Shown here in pieces: positions 9,326 to 16,908 of a DNA stretch of 64,000 bases. The DNA is from Pseudorhodobacter antarcticus (GTDB lineage: Bacteria; Pseudomonadota; Alphaproteobacteria; Rhodobacterales; Rhodobacteraceae). Position 1 is the first letter of the stretch. Each line of letters opens with the position of its first letter. The stretch is taken from positions 1 to 64,000 of the forward strand of contig CAMAQR010000005.1 in assembly GCA_945860375.1 (NCBI GenBank), written 5' to 3'. A program made the position numbers and the translations under genes. Under the pieces are notes generated by a model. The model was not told the DNA's origin. It saw only the letters and a list, made by a program, of their open reading frames with translations, and searched no databases.

Positions 9326-9870
9326 GCGGTCACCCGGCGCATTGTGGCAAACAACTGCGCCACGGGGATGCCGAATTTGGTGAACTGACTGCGGTTAAGG
9401 ATCGAGCCGTTTTCAGCCAGAATCATCCAGTCCGTCACCTGCAACACATGACCGCCCGATGATTTCGGCAGGCGCAGATTGTACAGCATCTGCACCGAGG
9501 GGCCCGCGATCTGGCCGGTTGCCGTGCCCACAACATCATCTGCTTCGGCGCGCAGGGTGCCGTCGTTGCCAAGGGTCAACCGCCATTCGCGCCGCTGTTC
9601 TTCGCCGCTGTCATAGCGGAACTCTTCGCGCAGGGTGCCGCGATTGCCATCCCATACCCCCTCCATTTTCGCGACGAAACGCGAGGTGACGCGACCGAAG
9701 GGGCCGCAGATCATGCCTTCGCACAGGATTGGGCCGGACAGATGGGTGCGCGGATCGAAGGCCGGGGAGAGGCCTGCGAAATGGGCGGGGCGCTGGCTGC
9801 GCAAGCCGATGTAGCGCGGGGCGATTGCGAGAATGACCAGCAGCGCCAGCAGGGTCAGGCCAAAGCTCAT
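9322..9870 (-). CDS. DUF3833 family protein
   Basis: The 182-residue protein opens with one hydrophobic segment (FGLTLLALLVILAIAP) and continues with DUF3833-like features: FDPRTHLSGPILCEGMI, then GTLREEFRYDSGEEQRREW and YNLRLPKSSGGHVLQVTDWM. No lipobox cysteine follows the hydrophobic segment, so it is probably membrane-anchored rather than a lipoprotein. Starting at ATG 9870 gives an ATGA overlap with the upstream DUF1365 gene; a longer reading to 9948 adds a Pro/Arg-rich tract with no sensible export signal. Function is unknown; the family often sits beside DUF1365, FAD oxidoreductase and SDR genes. Confidence 0.8.
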   Translation of the reverse strand: MSFGLTLLALLVILAIAPRYIGLRSQRPAHFAGLSPAFDPRTHLSGPILCEGMICGPFGRVTSRFVAKMEGVWDGNRGTLREEFRYDSGEEQRREWRLTLGNDGTLRAEADDVVGTATGQIAGPSVQMLYNLRLPKSSGGHVLQVTDWMILAENGSILNRSQFTKFGIPVAQLFATMRRVTA

Positions 9871-10619
9871 CTGGACACCTCTTCGTTGGGGGGGGTGGGG
9901 CGGGGGCGGTAGGCGGCGCCTTTGAGACGCAATTTCAGCGCCTGCCAAAAGATCAGCGCCAGCACCCGGCGCGATCCGAAGGGGCGGCGCAACGTGGCGC
10001 GCAGGATGGCGGCGTTGGTCAGGGGCCCACGCTTTCCGGTGAGGGTCGCGATGACGCCACCTTTTCCGGCCGAAAAGTCGATCCAGATGCCAATGCGGTC
10101 GGGGCGGATGTCGAACCGGAAATCATAGGCTCCTTCAACGGGCTGGAAGGGCGAGACGTGGAAGATCTTCTGCGCCGAGAGGTGATCCTCGGCGGTGATG
10201 GGGCCAAGGTCGGGACGGTGGCACAGGTAGGAATGGCGGTCGCCAAAGGTGTTCGACACCTCGGCCACCACCACCCGCAGCGCACCCGACGCATCATGGC
10301 AAAGCCAGAACGACACCGGATTGAAGACATGGCCCAGCACGCGCGGTTGCGCCAGCAGTTCGACCCGCTCCGTGCCCGGCAATCCATGCGCCGCCAGCAC
10401 TTCGCGCAGCCAGGCCACACCCTGCCCGATTTTGGGCGCGCCACCGTGGTCTGCATCTTGAATCGAGGTCAGGTTGGCGCGGTTGTGGGAAAACAGCGTC
10501 GGCCCCTGCACGTCATCCGGGTTCAGCAGGACATAATCTATGCCGTAGTGAAAACTGTTTTCAATCTCGCCTTTGCGGCCGTGAAAGGTCTGACCGCGGA
10601 TGTGTTCAACCCTGCTCAT
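9867..10619 (-). CDS. DUF1365 domain-containing protein
   Basis: A 250-residue protein of the DUF1365 family (COG3496), recognised by HIRGQTFHGRKGEIENSFHYG at the start, then LAQPRVLGHVFNPVSFWLCH and the KIFHVSPFQPVEGAYDF region. Biochemistry is not settled. The family is regularly coded with a COG2907-type flavoprotein and frequently with a cyclopropane-fatty-acid-synthase-like methyltransferase, which suggests a role in membrane lipid modification. That methyltransferase is absent from this operon. It overlaps the genes on both sides by four bases. Confidence 0.85.
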   Translation of the reverse strand: MSRVEHIRGQTFHGRKGEIENSFHYGIDYVLLNPDDVQGPTLFSHNRANLTSIQDADHGGAPKIGQGVAWLREVLAAHGLPGTERVELLAQPRVLGHVFNPVSFWLCHDASGALRVVVAEVSNTFGDRHSYLCHRPDLGPITAEDHLSAQKIFHVSPFQPVEGAYDFRFDIRPDRIGIWIDFSAGKGGVIATLTGKRGPLTNAAILRATLRRPFGSRRVLALIFWQALKLRLKGAAYRPRPTPPNEEVSR

Positions 10620-11899
10620 GCAAGGGCCCGTTGCGCAGACATGGCCTGCACCACGTCAACGGCGCTGGCAAAGCCATCTTCGTGAAACCCGTTTTTCATC
10701 CATGCCCCGCAGTACCAGGTGTTGCGCGCGCCGTTCATCGCTCTGACCTGTCCTTGCGCGGCCACTGCGCCCAGATCGTAAACCGGGTGGCGGAACGTCA
10801 CCGTGTCATAGATCAACTCTTCGCGAATCGGGCGGTTGGAGTTCAGGGTGACGAACAGCGGGTCGTCCTTGGGGATCGGTTGCAGCGAGTTCATCCAGTA
10901 GGTCAGGTCAATCTTGTCGGGACGCGGTCCTGCGGGTTCGGCGTAAACCCAGGACGCCCAGCACTTGCGTCGCACTGGCATCAAAGAGGCGTCGGCATGC
11001 AGAACGGCGGTGTTGGGTTGATAACGCACCGCCCCCAAAGTCGCGGATTCTTCGGGTGACGGGTCAGACAGCAGCGCCAAGGAGTCGTCGGAATGGGTGG
11101 CCATGACGACATCATCAAACAGCTCCCATTCCGCGCCTTGCGCACGGATGAACACGCCATTCGCCTCACGCCGAATCCCCGCGATGGGGGTGCCAAGCCG
11201 CAGTTCGCCGCCTTGGCGGACCAGTTCAGCCCCAAGGCGGCGGACGTATTCGATCGAACCGCCCTGCACGGTGTACCACGGATGCTGTCCCGAAAGCTGC
11301 ATCAGGGCGTGGTTCTTGAAGAACCGGATCAACGCCTGAGCCGGGAAATCGAGGATGCCATGGCTGGGGGTGGACCAGATCGCACCAGAAAGCGGCAGGA
11401 TATAATAGTCGCGGAAATAGGGGCCGGTGCGCAGGGCGGCCAGCAACCCGGCGATGGTCATGCCCGGCGTCAGCGCCGCCTCCGCATGTTTGTTGAAATG
11501 CAGAATGTCGCGGCACATGCGCAGGAAGGCGGGTGACATCAGGTTGCCACGTTGCGCAAACAGCGAGTCGAGGGATTTCAGCGCGTATTCGAGTGCGCCG
11601 CCGCGGATAGAGGCGCCGAAGCTCATGTCGCTTTTTGTTATTGGGACGTTCAGTTTCTGGAACAGCGCCAAAAGATGCGGGTAGTTGACGTCGTTGAACA
11701 CGATGAAGCCCGTGTCCACCGGCTGATCACCACGCTTGCCAGCCATCACGGTGCGGGCGTGACCGCCAAGACGGCTTTCGGCCTCAAACAGCACCACGGC
11801 GTTGTCAGCAGCCAGAAGATGGGCGGCGGCCATGCCAGAAATGCCTGCACCGATCACGGCAATTCGGCGGGCGGGGTGGCCAAAGGTTTCAAATGGCAT
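10616..11899 (-). CDS. FAD-dependent amine-oxidase-like protein (COG2907 type), first gene of the sigma-E-type operon
   Basis: A 427-residue flavoprotein. The N-terminal Rossmann motif VIGAGISGMAAAHLL is followed by the acidic FEAESRLGGHART, the usual FAD-binding arrangement in amine-oxidase-fold enzymes. Mid-protein features such as GAIWSTPSHGILDFPAQ and the C-terminal GAWMKNGFHEDGF fit the COG2907 group. It leads the operon with DUF1365, DUF3833 and SDR genes. The start at ATG 11899 lies 26 bases downstream of a -10 like element, so the leader is short. The reaction is unknown; a role in fatty-acid modification or repair under photo-oxidative stress is inferred from its partners and promoter. 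Confidence 0.85.
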   Translation of the reverse strand: MPFETFGHPARRIAVIGAGISGMAAAHLLAADNAVVLFEAESRLGGHARTVMAGKRGDQPVDTGFIVFNDVNYPHLLALFQKLNVPITKSDMSFGASIRGGALEYALKSLDSLFAQRGNLMSPAFLRMCRDILHFNKHAEAALTPGMTIAGLLAALRTGPYFRDYYILPLSGAIWSTPSHGILDFPAQALIRFFKNHALMQLSGQHPWYTVQGGSIEYVRRLGAELVRQGGELRLGTPIAGIRREANGVFIRAQGAEWELFDDVVMATHSDDSLALLSDPSPEESATLGAVRYQPNTAVLHADASLMPVRRKCWASWVYAEPAGPRPDKIDLTYWMNSLQPIPKDDPLFVTLNSNRPIREELIYDTVTFRHPVYDLGAVAAQGQVRAMNGARNTWYCGAWMKNGFHEDGFASAVDVVQAMSAQRALA

Positions 11900-11924
11900 T
11901 CGGTTTCCTGAACTACTTTAGAGG

Positions 11925-11952
11925 TTTACGCGGGGCGCAACGCCGTAGATCA
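11925..11952 (-). promoter_or_regulatory. Probable sigma-E promoter for the FAD oxidoreductase-DUF1365-DUF3833-SDR operon
   Basis: Read leftward, TGATCT (11952-11947) and CGTAAA (11930-11925) are separated by exactly 16 bases. The -35 matches the TGATCC type known for Rhodobacter RpoE (ECF11). The facing promoter for rpoE has the same two elements with the same spacing. The -10 element ends 26 bases before the operon's start codon. Confidence 0.72.
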
Positions 11953-12000
11953 GTCTGCGGGTGGTTTGGCGTTTATTTTCGCAAATAAAAGCTTGCGCGG

Positions 12001-12028
12001 TGATCCGAACACGGCAAGGTGCCGTATC
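12001..12028 (+). promoter_or_regulatory. Probable autoregulated sigma-E promoter of rpoE-chrR
   Basis: TGATCC at 12001-12006 and CGTATC at 12023-12028 are 16 bases apart, the same layout as the facing promoter. TGATCC is the known -35 sequence of Rhodobacter RpoE. Its position just upstream of rpoE implies positive autoregulation, released when ChrR lets go of RpoE. It also argues that the RpoE start lies downstream of about 12035. Confidence 0.75.
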
Positions 12029-12091
12029 TGTGGTATGATGCTTGACGCGCCAGCCCTTCCACCGCCTTATGGCCTTTCCGGTCTGCCTTCG

Positions 12092-12700
12092 ATGTTCCGA
12101 GGTGCAGCATCGGGCATTTACGGCAACAAACGGACGCAGGGTTTGAGCAACGGCATCGCAGACAGCAAGACTGAGGTGGACTGGGCCGCACTGATGCTGG
12201 CGGTGCGCGACAGTCAGGACAAGGCGGCTTTTGCGCAGCTTTTCAAGCACTTCGGCCCACGCATCAAGGCGTTCCTGATGAAATCCGGGACCGACGCAGC
12301 CTTGGCCGAGGAATGTGCGCAAGACGTGATGGCAACACTTTGGCAAAAGGCGCATCTTTTCGACGCCAGCCGCGCTTCGGTGGCGACATGGGTCTTTACC
12401 ATCGCCCGGAATCGCCGCATCGACGTGGCGCGGCGTGCCCGCCGCCCCGAGCCAGAGGCGCTGGACTGGGGTCCGGTCGATGAGCCAGATCAGGCCGACA
12501 TCTATGAGGCAGCCCAAGACACCCAAAGGTTGGTGGTGGCTTTGTCCACGCTGCCCGCCCCGCAAAAGGCGCTGATCCAACGCGCGTTTTACGGCGATCT
12601 TTCGCATAGCGAGATTGCCGCAGAAACCGGTCTGCCGCTTGGCACGATCAAATCCCGTATTCGACTGGCGCTGGAACGACTGCGCCAGACCATGAGCTGA
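12092..12700 (+). CDS. rpoE: ECF sigma factor RpoE (ChrR-controlled, ECF11 type)
   Basis: The protein directs RNA polymerase to photo-oxidative stress promoters. Region 2 covers DKAAFAQLFKHFGPRIKAF to the conserved ARNRRIDVARRARRPEP. Region 4 includes LPAPQKALIQRAFY and the DNA-recognition helix LPLGTIKSRIRLALERLRQ. The reading frame is open from 11966, but the promoter at 12001-12028 lies inside that stretch, so the real start must be later. I used ATG 12092 (202 residues); TTG 12143, just after AGGG, would give 185 residues, closer to usual family length. chrR follows after 12 bases. The identity is secure from the ChrR partner; the start is not. Confidence 0.88.
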   Translation: MFRGAASGIYGNKRTQGLSNGIADSKTEVDWAALMLAVRDSQDKAAFAQLFKHFGPRIKAFLMKSGTDAALAEECAQDVMATLWQKAHLFDASRASVATWVFTIARNRRIDVARRARRPEPEALDWGPVDEPDQADIYEAAQDTQRLVVALSTLPAPQKALIQRAFYGDLSHSEIAAETGLPLGTIKSRIRLALERLRQTMS

Positions 12701-12712
12701 GGCATCACTTAC

Positions 12713-13348
12713 ATGAACATTCGCCACCATCTGTCTGACCCGCTGCTGATGTCTTACGCCGCCGGAACCCTGCCCGAGGCGTTTGGGCTGGTGGTGGCCA
12801 CTCATGTTTCACTGTGTGACGAATGCAGGGCCCGGATGGCCGGGTTTGACACTGTGGGCGGGGCAGTGGTGGAAAGTCTGGATGCCGTGCCGCTGTCGGC
12901 CGGGTGCCTTGAGGCGGTGATGGCACGGCTTGGCGATCAGGAGGCGCGACCGGCGGTGCCCGCACGCCGGGCGGTGCCCGCACCCTTGGCTGAATACATC
13001 GGTGGAGATTTTGCGGGCGTGAAATGGCGGGCCTTGGGCTTGGGTGTGCGGCAGGCGATTTTGCCCACCGGCAAAGGGGCCACGGCACGGCTGTTGTATA
13101 TTCCGGCAGGGCAAGCGGTGCCCGACCACGGCCACCGAGGCATGGAACTGACACTGGTTCTGCAGGGCGCTTTCAGCGATGCGTCGGATCGGTTTGGCCC
13201 CGGCGATCTGGAAATCGCGACCGAAGCGATGGAGCATACCCCGGTGGCAGAGGCGGGGATGGACTGCATCTGTCTGGCGGCCACGGATGCACCGTTGCGG
13301 TTCACCGGTCTGGTGCCGCGCATCTTGCAGCCGCTGTTCCAGATATAG
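12713..13348 (+). CDS. chrR: Anti-sigma-E factor ChrR (zinc, cupin)
   Basis: ChrR binds and silences RpoE until singlet oxygen triggers release. The 211-residue protein has an N-terminal zinc anti-sigma domain with H6, H31, C35 and C38, the same positions as the ligands reported for Rhodobacter sphaeroides ChrR. The C-terminal cupin has H139, H141, E145 and H175 (in DHGHRGMELTLV and MEHTP), matching the known cupin metal ligands with a constant offset of two residues. All known metal sites are therefore kept. It is coded 12 bases after rpoE. This is one of the strongest identifications in the window. Confidence 0.95.
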   Translation: MNIRHHLSDPLLMSYAAGTLPEAFGLVVATHVSLCDECRARMAGFDTVGGAVVESLDAVPLSAGCLEAVMARLGDQEARPAVPARRAVPAPLAEYIGGDFAGVKWRALGLGVRQAILPTGKGATARLLYIPAGQAVPDHGHRGMELTLVLQGAFSDASDRFGPGDLEIATEAMEHTPVAEAGMDCICLAATDAPLRFTGLVPRILQPLFQI

Positions 13349-13369
13349 CAGCGCTGGGTTGCCCCCACC

Positions 13370-13888
13370 CTAGAGATAAAGCCGAACGGCAATGACGTGG
13401 CCGCTGCAAACCACGGGCTGATCGGTGAGCATCAGGTCATGCTTGGCCAACCGGATGTCGTTCACTGTGGCTTCGGTCAGCGCGAAAATCGCCAAAGTGT
13501 CGCCGCCCGGCAGATTTGCCTTACCTTGGACTACTTGCACCGACGGGCGTGGCACCTTGCGCGCCGTCATCACGTTGAAATCATCGCTGGGGGCGGTGAC
13601 GCTGATGGCGCGAATGGCAGTATCTCCGGGAAACGCCACGGGAATCAAGGGCTTGGCCTGCAGGTGCAGCCCCTCCCCGATCAGGTCGAACCCCGGCCCG
13701 GCGATCACGGTCAGGTTGCGCTCTATCCCCGGAAACAACGAGAAATCGCCATCCTCAACCACAGCGGCCCGCGACAATCGCCACAGCAGCGCGCCGTCGT
13801 GGTCCACCCGCAGCATTTCCACCGTTACGCCTTTGCCGTTGGCCCATGGCATCGGCGTGTAATCGGCGGCGGTCAGATGGCGGATCAT
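13370..13888 (-). CDS. HutD/Ves family cupin protein
   Basis: A 172-residue protein of the HutD/Ves family, seen from MPWANGKGVTVEMLR near the start, LLWRLSRAAVVEDGDFSLFPGI and the RNLTVIAGPGFDLIG stretch. In Pseudomonas HutD sits in histidine-utilisation operons and may limit their expression; its biochemical role is not established. Here no hut genes are near. It is the last gene of mutL-rmuC-hutD and overlaps the rmuC stop as ATGA, so a histidine role should not be assumed. Confidence 0.8.
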   Translation of the reverse strand: MIRHLTAADYTPMPWANGKGVTVEMLRVDHDGALLWRLSRAAVVEDGDFSLFPGIERNLTVIAGPGFDLIGEGLHLQAKPLIPVAFPGDTAIRAISVTAPSDDFNVMTARKVPRPSVQVVQGKANLPGGDTLAIFALTEATVNDIRLAKHDLMLTDQPVVCSGHVIAVRLYL

Positions 13889-15042
13889 TCGGCGGCCGGG
13901 GGGGCGATGACGGTTGCGGGCGCGGCGGACAGTTCCTCAAAGTCGAAATTGTCCAGACGACGAGCGCGGCGGCTGGCTTTGTCGGAGGAAATCTTGATCT
14001 CTTCGATGTCCTTGGCGGCCTGTCCAAAATGGCGGTCCAGATTACCGACGCGTTCGACCAGACGGTCCACATCCTTGTAAAGCTCTCCCAACTCGCGCCG
14101 GATCGCGCCCGCCTGTTCACGCATCCGCGCATCCTTCAAGACTGCCCGCATGGTGTTGAGGGTGGCCATGCAGGTGGTGGGCGACACGATCCAGACGCGG
14201 GCGGCAAAACCGTCGCGCACCACCTCGGGAAAGTTGGCGTGCAATTCGGCGTAGACGGCTTCGGAGGGCAGGAACATCAGCGCGCCATCGGCGGTTTCGC
14301 CCTCGATGATGTATTTGTCAGAAATCGCCTTGATATGAACCCGCACGGCCGCGCGCAGTTGCGCCTGCGCTTCGGTCGCGGCGCGGGGGGTATCGGCGCG
14401 GCGCAGGGCCTCATAGGCCTCCAGCGGGAACTTGGCATCCACCACGATCGGACCGGGCGGGTTGGGCAGATGGATCAGGCAATCGGCGCGTTTGCCGTTC
14501 GAAAGGGTCGCCTGCATCGTATAGGCGTCCGACGGCAACGCCTTTTGCACGATGTCATGCAGCTGTATCTCGCCAAAGGCCCCACGGGTCTGCTTGTTTG
14601 ACAAAATATCCTGCAAGGACAGCACGTTGCCAGACAGCTTTTCGATATTGGCCTGCGCCTTGTCGATGGTTTCCAGCCGTTGCTGCAATTCACCCAGACT
14701 GCGCGCGGTGCGGGTCGAAGTGCCGTGCAGGCTTTCGCCCATCTGACGGCTGACCTCGGCCAAGCGTTGCTCCATCACATGCAGCATGGCGGTTTGACTG
14801 ACGGCCTGATTTTCCGAAACATGGTGCAGACCGCCCGCAAGGCGTTCCTGCCCCTCGCCCAAAGCCTGCACCCTTTGCCCCAGCCAGCCCATTTCCCGCA
14901 TCAAGGGGGCGGTCATATTGGCCGAACGGCCAGCGGCGCGCAGGATCAGGATCAAAAGACCCGCCAGCAACAACGTCGCCCCGGCGATCAACAAAATCTC
15001 GGGGGCATTCCATGCGTAGGATTGTCCAAAAAGCGTGATCAT
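13885..15042 (-). CDS. rmuC: DNA recombination protein RmuC
   Basis: RmuC-family proteins limit DNA inversion and rearrangement and carry a nuclease-like fold. The 385-residue protein has an N-terminal membrane segment (EILLIAGATLLLAGLLILIL), a long helical/coiled-coil region (residues ~50-150) and the RmuC domain with IVVDAKFPLEAYEAL, GALMFLPSEAVYAEL and VWIVSPTTCMATL. The ATG at 15042 overlaps the mutL stop as ATGA. An upstream extension to 15111 would read into mutL and adds no recognisable sequence. It forms an operon with mutL, a fitting genome-stability pairing. Confidence 0.92.
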   Translation of the reverse strand: MITLFGQSYAWNAPEILLIAGATLLLAGLLILILRAAGRSANMTAPLMREMGWLGQRVQALGEGQERLAGGLHHVSENQAVSQTAMLHVMEQRLAEVSRQMGESLHGTSTRTARSLGELQQRLETIDKAQANIEKLSGNVLSLQDILSNKQTRGAFGEIQLHDIVQKALPSDAYTMQATLSNGKRADCLIHLPNPPGPIVVDAKFPLEAYEALRRADTPRAATEAQAQLRAAVRVHIKAISDKYIIEGETADGALMFLPSEAVYAELHANFPEVVRDGFAARVWIVSPTTCMATLNTMRAVLKDARMREQAGAIRRELGELYKDVDRLVERVGNLDRHFGQAAKDIEEIKISSDKASRRARRLDNFDFEELSAAPATVIAPPAAE

Positions 15043-16862
15043 TTGCGGCCAAACAGCCTTTCGATGTCGTGCAGTTTCAATTCGACGTAGGTCGGGCGGC
15101 CATGGTTGCATTGGCCGGAATGCGGCGTCGCCTCCATCTCGCGCAGCAGGGCGTTCATTTCCTCGGCGCGCATCTGACGGCCTGATCGGATGGACCCGTG
15201 GCAGGCCATGCGCGACAGGATCGCGTCCATTTTGGTTTGCAGCGATTGGCTTTGGCCCAGATCGGCCAATTCATCCAGCACATCGCGCAGCAGGGCGGCG
15301 GCAGAGATATTGCCCAGAATGGCCGGGGTTTCACGCACGGCGATGGCATTGCCGCCAAAGGGTTCGATGGTCAGGCCCAAAGCGGCCAGTTCGGCGGCAG
15401 CGTCCAGCAAGCGGGTGGCGTCGCTGGCGGAAAGGTCAACGATTTCAGGGATCAGCAGGGCTTGGGCGGTGATCCCCGACTCGGCCATCTGGCGTTTCAG
15501 GCGTTCGTAGACCAGCCGCTCATGCGCTGCGTGTTGGTCCACGATCACCATGCCGGTGGCGGTTTGGGCGATGATGTAATTTTCATGCACCTGCGCGCGG
15601 GCGGCCCCCAGCGGGCGATCGGTGGCCTCGGTTTGCATAGGCTCGATGCGGGCCGACGGGGCCTCGGCAAAGCCATGCGTCAGGGTTTGCGGGGCCTGAT
15701 AGGCAAAGCCGCGCGACAGGCTGGCTTGGCTGGGCCGGTCCATCTGATAGGCGCGCGATTCCGGGCGCATGGCGGAAATTGTGGCGTCGGCCACGGTTGT
15801 GCTGGCGCGGTGGCCCGCACCCGAAAGCGCCGTCCGCAACCCGGTGATGATCAGGCTGCGGGCGGCTTCGGGTTCGCGGAACCGCACTTCGGACTTGGCG
15901 GGATGCACGTTCACATCCACCCGCTCTGGGTCACAGATCAGGTTTAGAACAGCGGCGGGGTGACGATCGCGCGACAGGAAATCGAAATAGGCCACCCGCA
16001 CAGCGCCCAAAAGCACGCGGTCCAGCACCGGGCGGCCGTTCACAAAGACGAATTGCTGCACCGAGGTGCCGCGCGAATAGGTGGGCAGGGCGGCATAGCC
16101 CGAAAGCCGCATGCCATCGCGTTCGATGTCGATTTTCAGGGCGTTTTGGGTGAAATCTGCGCCCAGAACCCCGGTCAGGCGGCTGTGCAGGGCATCGAAG
16201 AAATCACCGGAAAGCGGGTCGGCGCGGAAGATCTGCCGGGGGGCGTTGCCCTCGGCATGTTCGGTCAGCGTAAAGCCGACGAGGGGTTCGGCCATCGCCA
16301 GACGGCGGATCACATCGGCAATCGCTTGGGCCTCGGCGCGATCCGAGCGCAGGAATTTCAACCGAGCTGGGGTGGCGTAGAACAAATCGCGCAACTCGAT
16401 CACGGTGCCTTTGGTGGCGGCAGCCGGGCGCACCGGGTCCACCCGGCCCCCGGCGACGGTCAGGCTGGCACCGTCATGGCCATCAGTGCGCGAGGTCAGA
16501 GTCAGGCGACCGACCGCGCCAAGCGAGGCCAAAGCCTCACCGCGAAAGCCGAAAGAGCGGATGTTCAGCAGATCAGGCCCGTCGATTTTCGAGGTCGCAT
16601 GCCGGGCCACAGCCAAGGGCAGATCGTCGGGCGTCATGCCGCAGCCGTCATCCGTGACGCGGATCAGCACCTTGCCACCGGCGGAATAATCCACCGCGAT
16701 GCGGCCCGCGCCGGCATCGAGCGCGTTTTCAACCAGTTCCTTGACGGCAGAAGCCGGGCGTTCGACCACCTCACCCGCCGCGATGCGGTTGATGGCGGAT
16801 TCATCCAGAGGCCGTATCACTGGCCTTAGATTGGGGCGTATGTTGGTGGCATGAAGGTTCAT
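15039..16862 (-). CDS. mutL: DNA mismatch repair protein MutL
   Basis: MutL couples mismatch recognition by MutS to strand incision. The 607-residue protein has the GHKL ATPase motifs AAGEVVERPASAVKELVENA, DDGCGM and SFGFRGEALASLGAV. The C-terminal domain contains DQHA-x2-E-x4-E (D442 onward), the metal-binding motif of MutL proteins that are themselves endonucleases, plus CHGSIRSGRQM and the CNHGRPT motif. It therefore belongs to the nicking MutL class found in bacteria that lack MutH. ATG 16862 gives a natural start; the frame stays open to 16946 but that part is unlike MutL. rmuC and hutD follow with ATGA overlaps. Confidence 0.95.
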   Translation of the reverse strand: MNLHATNIRPNLRPVIRPLDESAINRIAAGEVVERPASAVKELVENALDAGAGRIAVDYSAGGKVLIRVTDDGCGMTPDDLPLAVARHATSKIDGPDLLNIRSFGFRGEALASLGAVGRLTLTSRTDGHDGASLTVAGGRVDPVRPAAATKGTVIELRDLFYATPARLKFLRSDRAEAQAIADVIRRLAMAEPLVGFTLTEHAEGNAPRQIFRADPLSGDFFDALHSRLTGVLGADFTQNALKIDIERDGMRLSGYAALPTYSRGTSVQQFVFVNGRPVLDRVLLGAVRVAYFDFLSRDRHPAAVLNLICDPERVDVNVHPAKSEVRFREPEAARSLIITGLRTALSGAGHRASTTVADATISAMRPESRAYQMDRPSQASLSRGFAYQAPQTLTHGFAEAPSARIEPMQTEATDRPLGAARAQVHENYIIAQTATGMVIVDQHAAHERLVYERLKRQMAESGITAQALLIPEIVDLSASDATRLLDAAAELAALGLTIEPFGGNAIAVRETPAILGNISAAALLRDVLDELADLGQSQSLQTKMDAILSRMACHGSIRSGRQMRAEEMNALLREMEATPHSGQCNHGRPTYVELKLHDIERLFGRK

Positions 16863-16908
16863 GCCACCAGTTCTAGCAGGTAAGGACCGCAGGGGCCACA
16901 GATTCGGG

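Noticed and set aside
11966..12091. N-terminal extension of RpoE
   Set aside because: The segment contains the sigma-E promoter and would not be on the transcript; its translation is unlike ECF sigma factors.
15198..16829. Open frames opposite to mutL
   Set aside because: All MutL motifs are on the leftward strand; the opposite frames show only composition bias.
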